From Symbiodinium natans (taxonomy: Eukaryota > Sar > Dinophyceae > Suessiales > Symbiodiniaceae): 64,000 bases of DNA. Below the pieces are notes generated by a model. The model had not been told where the DNA came from and did no database searches. It worked only from the letters and a program-made list of their open reading frames with translations. The stretch's first letter is position 1, and each line of letters starts with the position of its first letter. Location: contig CAJNDS010001369.1 of assembly GCA_905221605.1 (NCBI GenBank), forward strand, positions 350,001-414,000, written 5' to 3'. Both the position numbers and the translations under genes were made by a program. Below are positions 34,964-44,839 of this stretch, in pieces.

Positions 34964-37174
34964 GGCCTTCCCCACAACCTCCGATACCAGAGTACCGGAC
35001 GAGGAGTACCGCGTCATGCTGCTCGCACGCTGGCGCAGCAGCTCACTGGGGAATTCCAGCGAGCCTGCGCGCCATTTCAGTATGCCCTCGGCACTAAGGC
35101 AGGTGCCGAAGCCCTCGTGCGGGCGGTGCGCGCGGCCACAGAAACGGACGCCCGGACGACGGTGCTCAGCGTCGATGGCGTCGGGGCCTATGACCACATG
35201 TCCCGGCAAAGCATGCTGTCGGCGCTTGCAGACCGTCCCGAGCTGGCAGGCCTTCTTCCGTACGTGGCGCTCTTTTACGGCTCCCCCAGCGTTTACATCG
35301 TTTACGACGAGCAGGGCCGGGCTCACGAAGTGCGGCAAGGGGAGCAGGGTGATCCGCTGATGCCTTGCCTGTTCGCCTTAGGCCAGCACAAAGCCTTGCT
35401 GGAGGTCCGTGCCCGACTCCACCCGTCGGACACGCTGTATGCCTTCCTTGACGACATCTACGTGACGGGTCCCCCTGACCACACCGCGAGCCCTCGCACG
35501 CCACGCGAACATCCAGGTGCATCTGGGCAAGACACGTGCGTGGAACTCCGCAGGTGAAGAACCTCCAGGCCTGCTCGCCCAGCTCCCCACCGAGGACCCT
35601 GCCAACCCCTGTTGGACCGGAGGTTGGGCACTCGCAGAGGCCCAGCAGGGCGTGGTGGTCTTGGGAAGTCGTATCGGAAGCCGGGGGTTCGTCGCGGAAA
35701 AACTCACGCAGCGTTTGCGCGAGCAGGACCGCCTGCTCCAGCAACTCCCGCACGTGCCCCACCTGCAGTCAGCGTGGCTGTTGCTGCTGTACTGTGCAGC
35801 GCCTCGATGCACCTACTTGGTACGGACCGTGCCGCCCTCCGACACGGCAGACTTCGCCGCCAAGCATGATGCCGCGGTCCTGCGCTGCCTCGCGAGGCTG
35901 CTGGCCGGGGGGGATGGTGAAATGCCGCTCCCCGACCTTAGCGCCCGTCGAGCACAGCTCCCCCTCCGCATGGGCGGACTGGGACTCGGATCTGCGGAGA
36001 AGCAACGCCACTCGGCTTACTGGGGCTCGTGGGCGGACACCTTGTGCACGCTGGGCGAGCACCACCCAGGCGTGCTTGCTGACCTGGTTCGCACGCTGCT
36101 AGCCCCAGACGCGCCCGGCACACCCCCTAGTACGCGCGAGGCCGACCACGCGGCGCGCCAGCTGCGCGCGCTCGGTTTCCCTGCGCCCACCTGGGCCAAC
36201 TTGCTAGCGACGAGCCCAGCAACAGCGCGCCGACGCCATGACCCAGGCGGCTTCGGAAGACCGGGCTGGCAGCACGCGGCCACCACTGCCACTGACAAGC
36301 GCGTGCTCGAGACGCTTTTCTCCGAACTTGACCCAACGTCTCGGGCGCTGCTGCTGTCATGGCCTTCCCCACAACCTCCGATACCAGAGTACCGGACGAG
36401 GAGTACCGCGTATTACCGCGTCATGCTGCTCCGCAGACTTCGGTTACCCCTCCCGCTTGCCCCGCGGCGCTGCTCTTGTGGTGGAGGCTTGGACGTCTAT
36501 GGGGACCACCGCTCCGCATGCGCGCAAGTTGGTGTGCTGGCCAAGAGAGCAGGCCCCCTCGAGCAGGCGGCGGCTCGTATCTGTAGGGAAGCAGGCGCCC
36601 GAGTCGCCGCCCATGTCGCCCTGCGTGACCTCAACCTGGATGTGCTTGCGGCCGACGGGCGCCGGATCGAGGTGGTGGCCAACGGCCTCCCCATTTGGCA
36701 GGGGGCACAGATCGCCGTTGACGCGACGATCGTCAGCCCCATACGCCGTGATGGTCAGCCGCGGCCGCGGGCCGACCGTGAGCCAGGCCTCGCGCTGAAC
36801 CAGGCAGTCGACCGCAAGCACCGGACCTACCCGGAATTCCAGCAGGCGCGGCGCTGCCGATTGGTTGTGGTCGGAGTCGAGGTCGGCGGACGCATCAGCC
36901 GTCCCCCACTCACCTTTCTTCGGCTGCTGGCGCGGGCGCGGGCTCGCCAGAGGGCGCCGTGGTGCGCAGCAGGAGCGAGGCAAGCGCTGCTGCGGCGCTG
37001 GACGGCGCTGGCATCCTTCGCCGCCCTGCGCGCGCATGCCTGCTTGCTTCTCGAGCCGCGGGGCCTCGTGACCCGACTGACGGCCACGAGGTTCCGCTCG
37101 GGGAGCTTCTGGCAGGCCACTTGCCACCCGAGCCGGTGTCCTGACTGCGTGTGGAAAAAGGAGTCGGAAAAAAA
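34964..37174 (+). pseudogene. Retrotransposon copy C: RT and restriction-like endonuclease, 5' truncated
   Basis: The best-preserved coding in the cluster. RT motif A (VLSVDGVGAYDHMSRQSML) is at about 35160-35217, motif B (QGEQGDPLMPCLFALGQH) at about 35335-35390 and motif C (AFLDDIYV) at 35442-35465. One frameshift near 35500 leads into a long frame with the thumb (HLQSAWLLLLYCAAPRCTYL), LPLRMGGLGLGSAEKQRHSA, the knuckle CSCGGGLDVYGDHRSAC (CxCx9Hx3C, about 36470-36520) and the endonuclease core (DGRRIEVVANGLP, then GAQIAVDATIVSP at about 36705-36743). The R2-type CCHC plus restriction-like endonuclease layout is the family parallel. The element protein ends at about 37142. The 3' tail is GGAAAAAGGAGTCGG plus seven A. 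The 5' end (34964-35024) duplicates part of its own interior (36361-36430). Confidence 0.8.
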
Positions 37175-37199
37175 TGCCTGTTTCTACGGCAACCGGACG

Positions 37200-38038
37200 G
37201 AAACCAATTCGCTCGAGCTGTACAAGCCAGATGCATTGGCCAAAACCCTTTTCAATTGGCACCGGGCAATTTGCGACCTTGAGTGGGACGACCCTGCAGA
37301 GGAGCCTCAGCAACAGGCCCTCACCACTGGTTTCATCTGCATCGTTACTTGCGACACCGCAAAGATGAAGCTCACAGCTGCAGACATGAGTGCTTTGTCG
37401 GCCAGCATGGCAGCAGCGCAGATGGCAGCCGTGCAAATTAGTAGCCGTTTTTTTGACGTTTCTGGTATTTGAGGGCAGTTTTGATTCATATATCCTTTCC
37501 TGTGGATAGAGCATAGCAAAGGTAACACAGAGAATGTGCGCAGCCATGGCTTGGACCACGAAGGGCCCACTGACACCGCTTGAGAGCCTGAAGAGATTGC
37601 CAAGGCAACTCTACCATGGCGTCAGGTCTGCGGCTGTACTGCCTAATATACCTAGTATACCGCGATGTACCTCAATGTACCCCCAGTGTACCTTAGTATA
37701 TCCCCAATATACCTTAAGCCTACACTAAGAACCCCCAATGTACCCCCAAAAACACTATGGACTGATCAACCTCGCCTCCTGATGGGATCTTGGGGTAGGT
37801 TGCATTTTTCGTGCCAGATGTTACGGCGATTCAGAAGATCCGTGACAGAAGCACTGTACATAACCTGCACACTTTGTGCGTCCATTTCGGTAGCAACCTG
37901 CTTCTGAGTAGGGCGTAGCTTCTGAGGCAGCTATAGTCGTTTCCGTTTTCTTTTCATTATCCCGATTATAGCCATTTTCTTTTCATTATCCCTATTATAA
38001 CCCTCAGAGATACCCTACTATCACCCGGATCCAGTGGA
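37200..38038. other. Spacer between opposing retrocopies, with degenerate GTACC repeats
   Basis: An open frame continues past the end of copy C to 37472 but shows no domain. From 37645 to 37750 there are degenerate repeats of CAATGTACCCCCAGTGTACC type. At 37935-38000 TTTTCTTTTCATTATCCC is repeated twice. Confidence 0.5.
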
Positions 38039-38052
38039 TTTTTTTTTTTTTT
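38039..38052 (-). other. Poly(A) tail of copy A
   Basis: Fourteen T on the plus strand, directly after GCGCGCC-side sequence. On the minus strand this is a 14-base A tail at the element's 3' end. Confidence 0.8.
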
Positions 38053-38109
38053 CGCGCGCCTTTTTCCGCAGCCTGTCATAGCGGGGGTCGGGGTCGGGAG
38101 GGAGGGGCC

Positions 38110-39774
38110 TCACCGCCGCGGCGGCACGCGGCTGGCGGGCGGGGGGCGATCCCAGCGACCATCGGCCAGGACCTCGTGCAGCTCAGGCGCGGCATCATCG
38201 CCGTTGCTCTCACCTGCAAGGGGCAGCTCGAGCAAGGAAGATGCGAACGTGCGCTGGGCCGCAACGGCCAGGAGCGCCGCCCATCGCGCCACCCAGGCGG
38301 CCTGAGCCGCCGGTCGGAGGTGCGCTGGGATGGTGGCGGCTCGGTGGCGGGCCAGGAGGCGCAGGAAGGTGGCTGCTTCCGTGCCAAAGCGCCCACCCAC
38401 TTCCAGGCCAATGACGACCAGGCGGCACCGCCGGGCACGGAGGAGCTCGGGGTACGTGCCATGTCGCTTGCGCCGCGCTGCTGCGGTGACAGAGCGCCCC
38501 GGCTCAACATCAGCCCGCGGGTGGGGCTCGCCCGTACGTGTGAGCGGGGAGACGAGCGTGGCGTCAACCGCGAGCTGCGAGCCGTGCCAAAGGGACAAGC
38601 CGTTGGCCACGACTTCGATGCGCCTGTCATCTGCGACGGGCACGTCGATGTTCATGTCGGCAACGCGGACGTTGCGAGCCACACGTGCACCGGCTTCGCG
38701 GCAAACCCGCGCAACGGCGCGCTCAAGTGGCCCTGCACGCGCGGCGAGCACGCCGCTGGTAGCGCACGCGGCACGGTGGTCCCCGAAAGTGTCGAGCCTG
38801 CCACGACAGCTGCACGTGCGGGGGGCGAGTGGCAGGGGCAGGCGCAGGCGCCGCAGGAGCAGAATGCGGAACTGCGCATTCGGAATGGACACGGCCTCGT
38901 GCGTGGGCGCGACGGTGATGGCTCGGGCAGAGTGTGGCCCAGCCTGCGACAGCAGCAGCGCACGGGACGCAAGGGTGAGGTCAGAAAGATGCGTCTCGCA
39001 CGCGCGCTCGTCGCATGCTCCGGCAGCTTGGCGCTGCCATCCCCGCAGGGCATCACCCGGCTCGAAAGCGCAGCCGCGCGCTGGCGGCGCGTCTGAGGCG
39101 TCAAGCAGGGAAGCCCACGCCGGCGCGTCGTAGCCGGTGGCGCGAAGGGCATCGCGTGCCTGATTCGCAGCGGCCGCCGCGGGCAAGGGCACATGGCCCT
39201 GCAAGGCATGGAGCAGCCGGTCTGCAGCTACCGGCGCTCGGGCTTGGATAACGGGCAGCGTGTCACACCAGGAGGCCCAATGGGCAGCTTGGCGGGCAGC
39301 AACGGCGGAGCGCAGACCAAGTCACCCAAACCGCAAGGCCAGCTGCGCCGTCCGCAGGCTGGGATCAGGCAGGGGCGCGGCCTCCAGCTGCAAGAGGCGG
39401 GTGAGGCACTGGGCAACTGCCGCGTCGTGGTCCCGCGCATACGCCTCGGTCTGGTGGGGGGGGAGGACCCGGAGGAGGTGGTTGGCCCGCGGCGCAGCGC
39501 AGAACAGGAGCAGGAGCCACGCTGCCTGCAAGCTGGACAACTGCGGGATGCGGCCGAGGAGTCGGTCATGCTGCGCACGTTTGAGGCGTAGCTGCGCATG
39601 GACGTACGCGTCATGACCCAGCGGTGCGCCCAGCACGGTGAGGCCTTGCTGGTCGGGCGGGAGCGACCAGTCGCCGACCCACGCTGGGTCCGAGGAGCTA
39701 GCGGCGGCCAGGTCGGCTATGGACGGGGGCTCTTCTCCGGCCGCGTTCCATATGCGGGTCTTGCCCGCATGCAA
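38110..39774 (-). pseudogene. Copy A: RT thumb, CCHC knuckle and restriction-like endonuclease
   Basis: One reading frame from 39774 to 38110, interrupted only by a TGA at 39321-39319 within what is GGLGL in the sister copies (here FG-stop-LGLRSAV). In order: HAGKTRIWNAAGEEPP, the thumb helix SLQAAWLLLLFCAAPRANHL, a variable helical region, RRLRLPLPLAP, the knuckle CSCRGRLDTFGDHRAAC (about 38816-38766), GPLERAVARVCREAGARVA, DMNIDVPVADDRRIEVVANG, the endonuclease core GSQLAVDATLVSPL (about 38580-38545), TYPELLRARRCRLVVIGLEV and a short acidic tail. The Asp in AVDATLVSP and the preceding Asp/Glu positions are the likely metal ligands by analogy with R2-type endonucleases. In a live element this part would nick the target DNA. 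Confidence 0.75.
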
Positions 39775-40952
39775 TCTGACCCGCGCATGTTCCCAAGGGC
39801 GGCGGACAGTGCATCCAGCAAAGGCCGAACACGCTCAGGTTCAGCGACGACGTAGATGTCGTCTAGGAAGGCGAAAACGGCCTCACCCGGGAGAAGCTGG
39901 CCCTGGAGTTCGGCCAGCGCAGGGTGCTGCGCGAGGGCGTAGAGCGCTGGCATCAGAGGGTCGCCTTGCTCGCCGCCTTCGCCTTGCTGGATGCGATGGC
40001 CGTGCCCGGCATCGTCATACCAAGTGTAGGAGCTGCTCTCGGCGTAAAATTGGCGCGCGTAGGGCAACAAAGGCCGCAGCGCCGGGCGCTCAAGCAGCCC
40101 CCGCAGCATGGCTCGACGGGAGACGTGGTCGAATGCCCCAACAGCATCAACCGAAAGGATTGTTGCCCGCGGACTGGCCTCAGTTGCTGCGCGGAGGAGG
40201 CAGACGACGTCTTCAGTCCCAGCAGACGTGCTAAGGCCGAATTGGAAGGGCAGGCACGCCTCTTGGAGTTGGGGGCCGAACTGCTGCGCCAGAACCCTCC
40301 CGACCAGGCGGCGCAAAACGTCACCAACAACTAGGGCCCGGACACGGCCATTCGGCTTTTGCAACGCGACGACTCTGCCGACGCGCACGGCCGCAAGGAC
40401 GTCGTCCGGCACCTGCGCACGAGCAAATACGAGCAAGTAGCTCGGCTGCAGTGTGAAGAAGGCGGCTGTCCTCCTCATCATCAAGCATGATGCGGAGATG
40501 CTCATTGGTGGCGCCGCTCGGCCCGGCCGCAGAACCGCGGCGCGCGGACTGGAGACAGGCGACGAAAGCCTGTTGCGGGAAAGCGCACGGCTGGTCGGGC
40601 TGAAACCCCAGAACATCAGCATCATGCGGGCCGTATGCCTCGGGAGGGCGGCGGTCGGGGTCTGTGAGCTCGGCCAGGGTGGCCGGGGACCCCTCCGCGA
40701 GAGGCTCGGCGGTGAGCGCGCGGCTTGCCGCGGACAACTCGCCAAGTTGGACGAGAGACTCAGCCCGGTGCGCACGGGCCTCGTCAGTGGTGGTCCGCGC
40801 GGCGCCCCTGCCGCTGGAACCAACGGCGGCTGTGGCCTGACCAAGTAGTTCCAGCCAATGGCCAGCCTGGAAAAGCTCGCTGCGTCGGTCAAGCTCGGCA
40901 GGCGGCACACGGCCGGTTCCGGGCGCACGGTGCAGCAGCATGCGGGGCGCAA
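39717..40952 (-). pseudogene. Copy A: reverse transcriptase palm and fingers
   Basis: The informative part runs from about 40430 to 39795. It contains the finger segment GRVVALQKPNGRVRALVVGD, LVGRVLAQQF, the FQFGLSTSAGTEDV block, motif A (ILSVDAVGAFDHVSRRAML, about 40165-40107), motif B (GEQGDPLMPALYALAQH, about 39980-39930) and motif C with the catalytic pair (FAFLDDIYVV, about 39880-39848). The catalytic aspartates of motifs A and C are present. FLDD in place of YxDD is acceptable in non-LTR enzymes. The frame is shifted relative to the segment before (near 40435) and after (near 39795). It would copy element RNA by target-primed reverse transcription. Confidence 0.8.
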
Positions 40953-41900
40953 GCATGAAAAGCTTCCAGCCCCGCACGCGCTCCAGCAGCGAACCCCCGG
41001 CCGTGGCGAGGCGCAGGCCAGTTCGCAGCGCAGTCCGCAGTGCGCCGCGCAGGCGTTGGGGCGCAGCCTGCAGCGTCAACGCGCGCTCACGACAGGTCTC
41101 TTCCAAGGAGATGTCGTCAAGTGAGGCGAGACCTGCGCGAAGTCCGGCCTCGGCAGCGACGACCCCGCGCTCGCGCTGTGTGCCACCGGTAGGTGCGCAT
41201 TCCGGCTCAGTCGCAGGCTCAGGCGGGACGGCCGTGCCGCCAGGCTCACGCGGCCGTTGGCCTCGCCCGCGACCTCCACGGCGCCCTCGCCCCCGCGCAC
41301 GCTCGGCGCCGGCGACACGGCACGCGGCAGCGGCGAGCGGAGCGTCAGCGGCAGCGGGGTCCGGCTCGCTGGTAGGCCGGTCGGCGGCGGGGTCAGCCTG
41401 AGCATGTGCGAAGGCGGCGTCCGGGCCAGGCGGGTCAGGAGCGGGTTCGGCAGCAGGCGGCCGCATCGGGCCACGCGCGTCGGGGGGCTGTTGACGGAAC
41501 GTGTCGGACGCCCGGTCGAGCTGAGCGGCGAGCGCCGGGCCCCCGAACAGCTGCAGGCAAACTTCCTGGGCAGCGGCAGCGATGTACCCATCGCACTCAG
41601 CAAGTAAGCGCACCGTCCATCCCAGGTGTAGGAGCGTGCTAGACGGCAATGCGGCCGCCTCAGCGAGGAGCCGGGCGGGCAAGGCATCGCCGCGATGAGA
41701 CGCAGAGGCGATGAGCGCGTCAGTGAGGACGGCGACGGGGACGGGGTGGGAGGCTGCAAGGGCTCGCCGCGCATCTTCCCACCAGGGTGACGCGCGAGGC
41801 TCGGCGCGCCAAAGCTCCAAGGCTCGCGCGGAGAGCGCCCCCAGGGCGGCATGCAGTAGGGGAACATACAGCCACGAGTTGGTTGGCGACGCAACAACGC
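40321..41900 (-). pseudogene. Copy A: linker and N-terminal RT region
   Basis: From about 41900 the frame gives a helical block (SWLYVPLLHAALGALSARAL, then AAAAQEVCLQLFGG) also found in copy B. Next come a proline/alanine-rich low-complexity linker and a basic RGRGRRGGRGRGQRPREP segment that may bind RNA. A second helical block ends in the RT-proximal motif SAAGPSGATNEHLRIML, which corresponds to the region just before the fingers of non-LTR enzymes. The frame continues to a stop at 40321, but after about 40435 the homologous protein is in the next frame. Confidence 0.65.
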
Positions 41901-42698
41901 CGGTGGGCGGCAGGCAGCACGAGGCACAGCCTGCCCTGAGCGGGGTGAGTCAGGTGGGCTCAGTCCCCCAGCCGGTCCGGGGTGCAGCAAGGGATGTGCG
42001 CAACCTCCGGGACACTCGAGCCAGGACGCGCGGTTGGACCGATCCAGGACCCATTGAATGCACCCGCCACAGCGGTCGCAGTCCGCCCCTGCGTGGGCGG
42101 GCACATGGAGGTCGGAGAGGCTTTCGGATCCGCCACATGCCGGGCAGAGCCACGCCTGGCGCCAGGAGGCAATGCCTTGGCCATGGCGGTCCGCGACCGG
42201 GGCCCAGTCCATGTCGCGGTCGGGCAGTGGCAGGAAGTCTATGCCTCCATCCGGGCGACGTGTAGGCACACGGCGGTGGCAACAAAGGAGCCGCACGCCC
42301 GGCGGAGGGCGGGGCTCAGGGGCGTCCTGAGAGGTGAAGGTGCGTAACGCGTAATCCGGCTGAGCAGCGCGCACCGTGGATTCGCCGGAAAGGCGGGCCG
42401 GGATGGGCACAAGATGTCGCGCGCAAACCTCGCGCAGCAGGGCGTCGTGCTGGTCGGACCACGCCTCGGGGCTGCACGAAGGGCAGCGGCCATGCCGACA
42501 TAGGGGGCACAGCAAGTCCCGCGGCCCGGAAGCCTGGATGCGGAACTGGGCAAGGCAGCCAAGGTGCATGGAGTGGGCAGCGCAGGTCGGAAAGGGCACA
42601 CATGCGCGCTCGCGAACTCCCACCGGCTCGAGGTCGTCGAGGCACACGCAGCAGACGCGGTCAACGTGGGGGGGCGCGGGGGGCGTGGCGTCGCCCAT
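41880..42698 (-). pseudogene. Copy A: N-terminal RING-H2 finger and Cys-rich domain
   Basis: Starts at the ATG on the minus strand at 42698. Residues 16-67 form a RING-H2 finger: C16-x2-C19, C39-x2-H42, H45-x2-C48, C64-x2-C67, with the usual CPLC end. A second Cys cluster follows (CPSC, then CCHRR, CPACGG, CDRCGGC and CPGGC, residues about 70-270) that could bind two or three more zinc ions. RING fingers usually recruit E2 enzymes as ubiquitin ligases; whether this one does is unknown. It is fused upstream of the element's RT region, although a frameshift near 41880 now separates the two. An in-frame extension upstream to 42842 exists, but the ATG at 42698 directly before the finger is the natural start. 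Confidence 0.7.
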
Positions 42699-43252
42699 GC
42701 TTGTGGCGTGAGCGTGTGAGTGCACACGTGTGATTGTAGCAACTTCAATTGGTGATTTTTCCCCCTCCCGAGGCGGGTCAGCGGGCAGGCGGCAGCCAGA
42801 GCGGCGCGACAGCCTGGGCAAGCAGGTTTGCAAGGAGCACACACCCCGCAGGCGTGATCACTGCAAGGAGGCGCACGCTGAGGCCAGCACACAAGAAATG
42901 CAAAAAGAAAAAAGGAGAGCGCCAGGCCAAGGCGTCCAGCCGCGGCGGCCCAAGAGGCGCCAGCGGCCGAACAGGACCTCAGGCTGCAGGCGTTGAGGAA
43001 GGGTGCTGTGATGCTTGTTGAGACGCGCCTGTGAGGCCCTGGCCCCGAGTGCGCCGCGGCGGCCTCGGAGGCGCCAGCGGCACACAAACACCCGAAGGCC
43101 AGGGGTGGAGCTTTCAGCTTTCGAGGCTGCAACACCCTCGCCGCGGCAGCCCCGTGGTGGTGCCTGCGGCAAGGCTCTGGAAGCCACAGCCAGCAGCAAA
43201 AACTTTAAACAAAAACGAGCAGAAGGATCCTCCGAGGGCCGTGCCGGCAATG

Positions 43253-43825
43253 TCAGGACCTAGGCAGGCTGGGTGGGGGTGGGTGGGAAGGACCGCGCCA
43301 CCACTGGGGAAGCCTCTGAGGCAGCGGCTGCGTCAGAAAAGGAGACGGACGGTGTTGCGGCCCCTGCCCGAAAGCCCGAAAGGGAGAGGCCGTGGCAGCC
43401 CCAAACGGGGAGGCTGCTGCACCTGGGCGCCTGGCAAAAGGGGAGGAGGCGGACGGGGCCGGCGCAGTGGGGGCGGACAGGCGGGACTGGTTTTGCCCGC
43501 CGCGGCAACCGTGCGTAGGGCGCCGCCGCCGGCGGGCGGGCTCGAGGCGTGGGCGTGCGGGTGGAGGGGTTGGAGGTCGCCGCCTCGGCGATCTGTGCGG
43601 GGAGTTGCTGGCACTCACAGGGCTGGCGCGGGAGCGGCTGCGGGAGCGGGATGCCTCGGTCCGCGCACGCGAGGGGCTGCTGGACCGCGGGCTTGGGGGT
43701 GCTGGCGAAGGGTGAATGAGCTCGAGCCCCAATTCACGCACCGCTTGCAGAGCGAGGACAACGTGGCCGTCCACCTCGACTGCTTCGACTTCGACGCCGT
43801 CCAGCCGGAGCAACACGCCAACCAT
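43253..43825 (-). CDS. Possible upstream ORF1 of copy A, proline/arginine-rich
   Basis: A 190-codon frame starting with ATG between the SL end and the RING start. Residues 1-38 look structured (LLRLDGVEVEAVEVDGHVV then LALQAVRELGLELIH). The rest is Ser/Arg- then Pro-rich and of low complexity. Position and orientation fit an ORF1 or a leader peptide of the element. GC-rich low-complexity DNA can also leave such a frame open by chance, as the plus strand shows. No domain is recognised. Confidence 0.3.
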   Translation of the reverse strand: MVGVLLRLDGVEVEAVEVDGHVVLALQAVRELGLELIHPSPAPPSPRSSSPSRARTEASRSRSRSRASPVSASNSPHRSPRRRPPTPPPARPRLEPARRRRRPTHGCRGGQNQSRLSAPTAPAPSASSPFARRPGAAASPFGAATASPFRAFGQGPQHRPSPFLTQPLPQRLPQWWRGPSHPPPPSLPRS

Positions 43826-44078
43826 GGGGGGACCGGAGCTACTCTACGCCAGGCCTCTCAGCTGCGCACGCTGGCGCCCAGAGACGGCCGGCCGGGCGAG
43901 GAAGGAAAGCTATGCGGGAAGCCTCCCAGCTGCGCACCCACGCGCCCAAGGACAGCCCCTGGTGCTTGAACCCCCCCCCCAGCTGCACTTCCAGTGCCCA
44001 AGGGCAGGGTGTCACTACAAGGTCTTCTCCAGCTGCACTCCGGTGCCCAGGAGCAAGATCTCACTAACGGGCTTCAAG

Positions 44079-44137
44079 CTTGAGCCTTGAGCCAAAATGG
44101 CTTGAGCCAAAACGGCTTGAGCCAAAATGGCTACGGT
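44079..44137 (-). other. Spliced leader plus three tandem truncated SL relics
   Basis: On the minus strand, 44137-44116 is a complete 22-base dinoflagellate spliced leader (A, CCGTAG, then CCATTTTGGCTCAAG). Directly after it come CCGTTTTGGCTCAAG (44115-44101, one change), CCATTTTGGCTCAAG (44100-44086) and the last seven bases GCTCAAG (44085-44079). Each relic begins just after the GTAG inside the leader. This is what results when that internal AG is used as the acceptor for a new round of trans-splicing after a leader-bearing cDNA has re-entered the genome. Confidence 0.93.
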
Positions 44138-44639
44138 CTACTCATCCCAAGCCTCGGCCGTGGCTCAGAGCTGTGGCAAAGCGTGCTTGGCGCCGCAGCC
44201 CAGTCCATGCTACGCTGAAAGAGCAACTGCAATGTTATGTATGTTGTGGGCGAGGGCACCATGGTATTAACCATAAACTTCCACTGATGCTCGACAGGTC
44301 AGTAATATCAGTATCTGCGGCACCTAGACCTACTACGGCCCTGACCTTGCAAAATCTCTCGGAGCGCCAACCTCCAACAACAGAATTCCTTTCTTGATGT
44401 CTGCTCTTTGCAACAAGAGTGTGAACATGTACACATGTCACAGGCCAGCTGAAGCAACAACACGATCTCAATGTTTGAAGACTTACCTGACTATCATGGG
44501 GAAGCCTGAACGTTATAGCAAGAATCCCAACCCGGGGGTTTCCCGCAATTTGGCGTAACATTTTGGGGGTCCCTTTAGGATCATAGCATTTTGCGGTCCC
44601 TGCATGTAGGGAATCCACCACATCACAGGGCATCGGAGA

Positions 44640-44800
44640 CGAGCACGGCGAGGTTGCACCGGTGGGACGGCGCCCGCCTCACGACAGACCCTGGCGGCAG
44701 CGCGCTCGAGAGGGCCTCCGCGGGCCCAGAAGTCGCCAGCCCGATGGCACGTGGCCAAGCGGTCTCCCAGCTCATCCTGCCAACAACCCGGCAACAACTA
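44640..44800 (-). pseudogene. Knuckle fragment of the RT/endonuclease family
   Basis: The minus strand reads LGDRLATCHRAGDFWARGGP then LERAAARVCREAGA, matching DHRAAC...GPLERAVARVCREAGA of copy A. Only about 150 bases survive, lying outside the SL end of copy A. It is therefore a separate older fragment. Confidence 0.6.
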
Positions 44801-44839
44801 GGGGGAACTGGCGCTGCAGGATGCTGCAGCCGGGTAGCG

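Larger units (their letters stand above)
38039..44137 (-). mobile_element. Full-length SL-capped, polyadenylated non-LTR retrotransposon (copy A)
   Basis: Read on the minus strand, it starts with the spliced leader at 44137. It continues through a 5' region, a RING-H2 plus Cys-rich domain (from ATG 42698), a proline-rich linker, reverse transcriptase (about 40760-39330) and a CCHC knuckle plus restriction-like endonuclease (about 38850-38110). It ends at TGCGGAAAAAGGCGCGCG followed by 14 A (plus-strand T run 38039-38052). The coding part is broken by frameshifts near 41880, 40435 and 39795 and one in-frame TGA at 39319-39321; otherwise all domains are present in order. A leader at one end and poly(A) at the other indicate that a processed mRNA was reverse transcribed and inserted. 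I see no clean target-site duplication next to the two ends. Family: R2-like (restriction-like endonuclease) non-LTR element, by domain order. Confidence 0.75.

Noticed and set aside
37145-37472. C-terminal extension of the copy C protein to 37472
   Set aside because: The endonuclease protein of the family ends near 37142 in another frame and the element's own 3' tail lies at 37150-37174. The continuing frame is flanking DNA.
38000-44160. Target-site duplication around copy A
   Set aside because: CTACTATCACCC near 38005 and CTACTCATCCC at 44138 are similar, but the first is not adjacent to the poly(A) end, so it is not a clean duplication.
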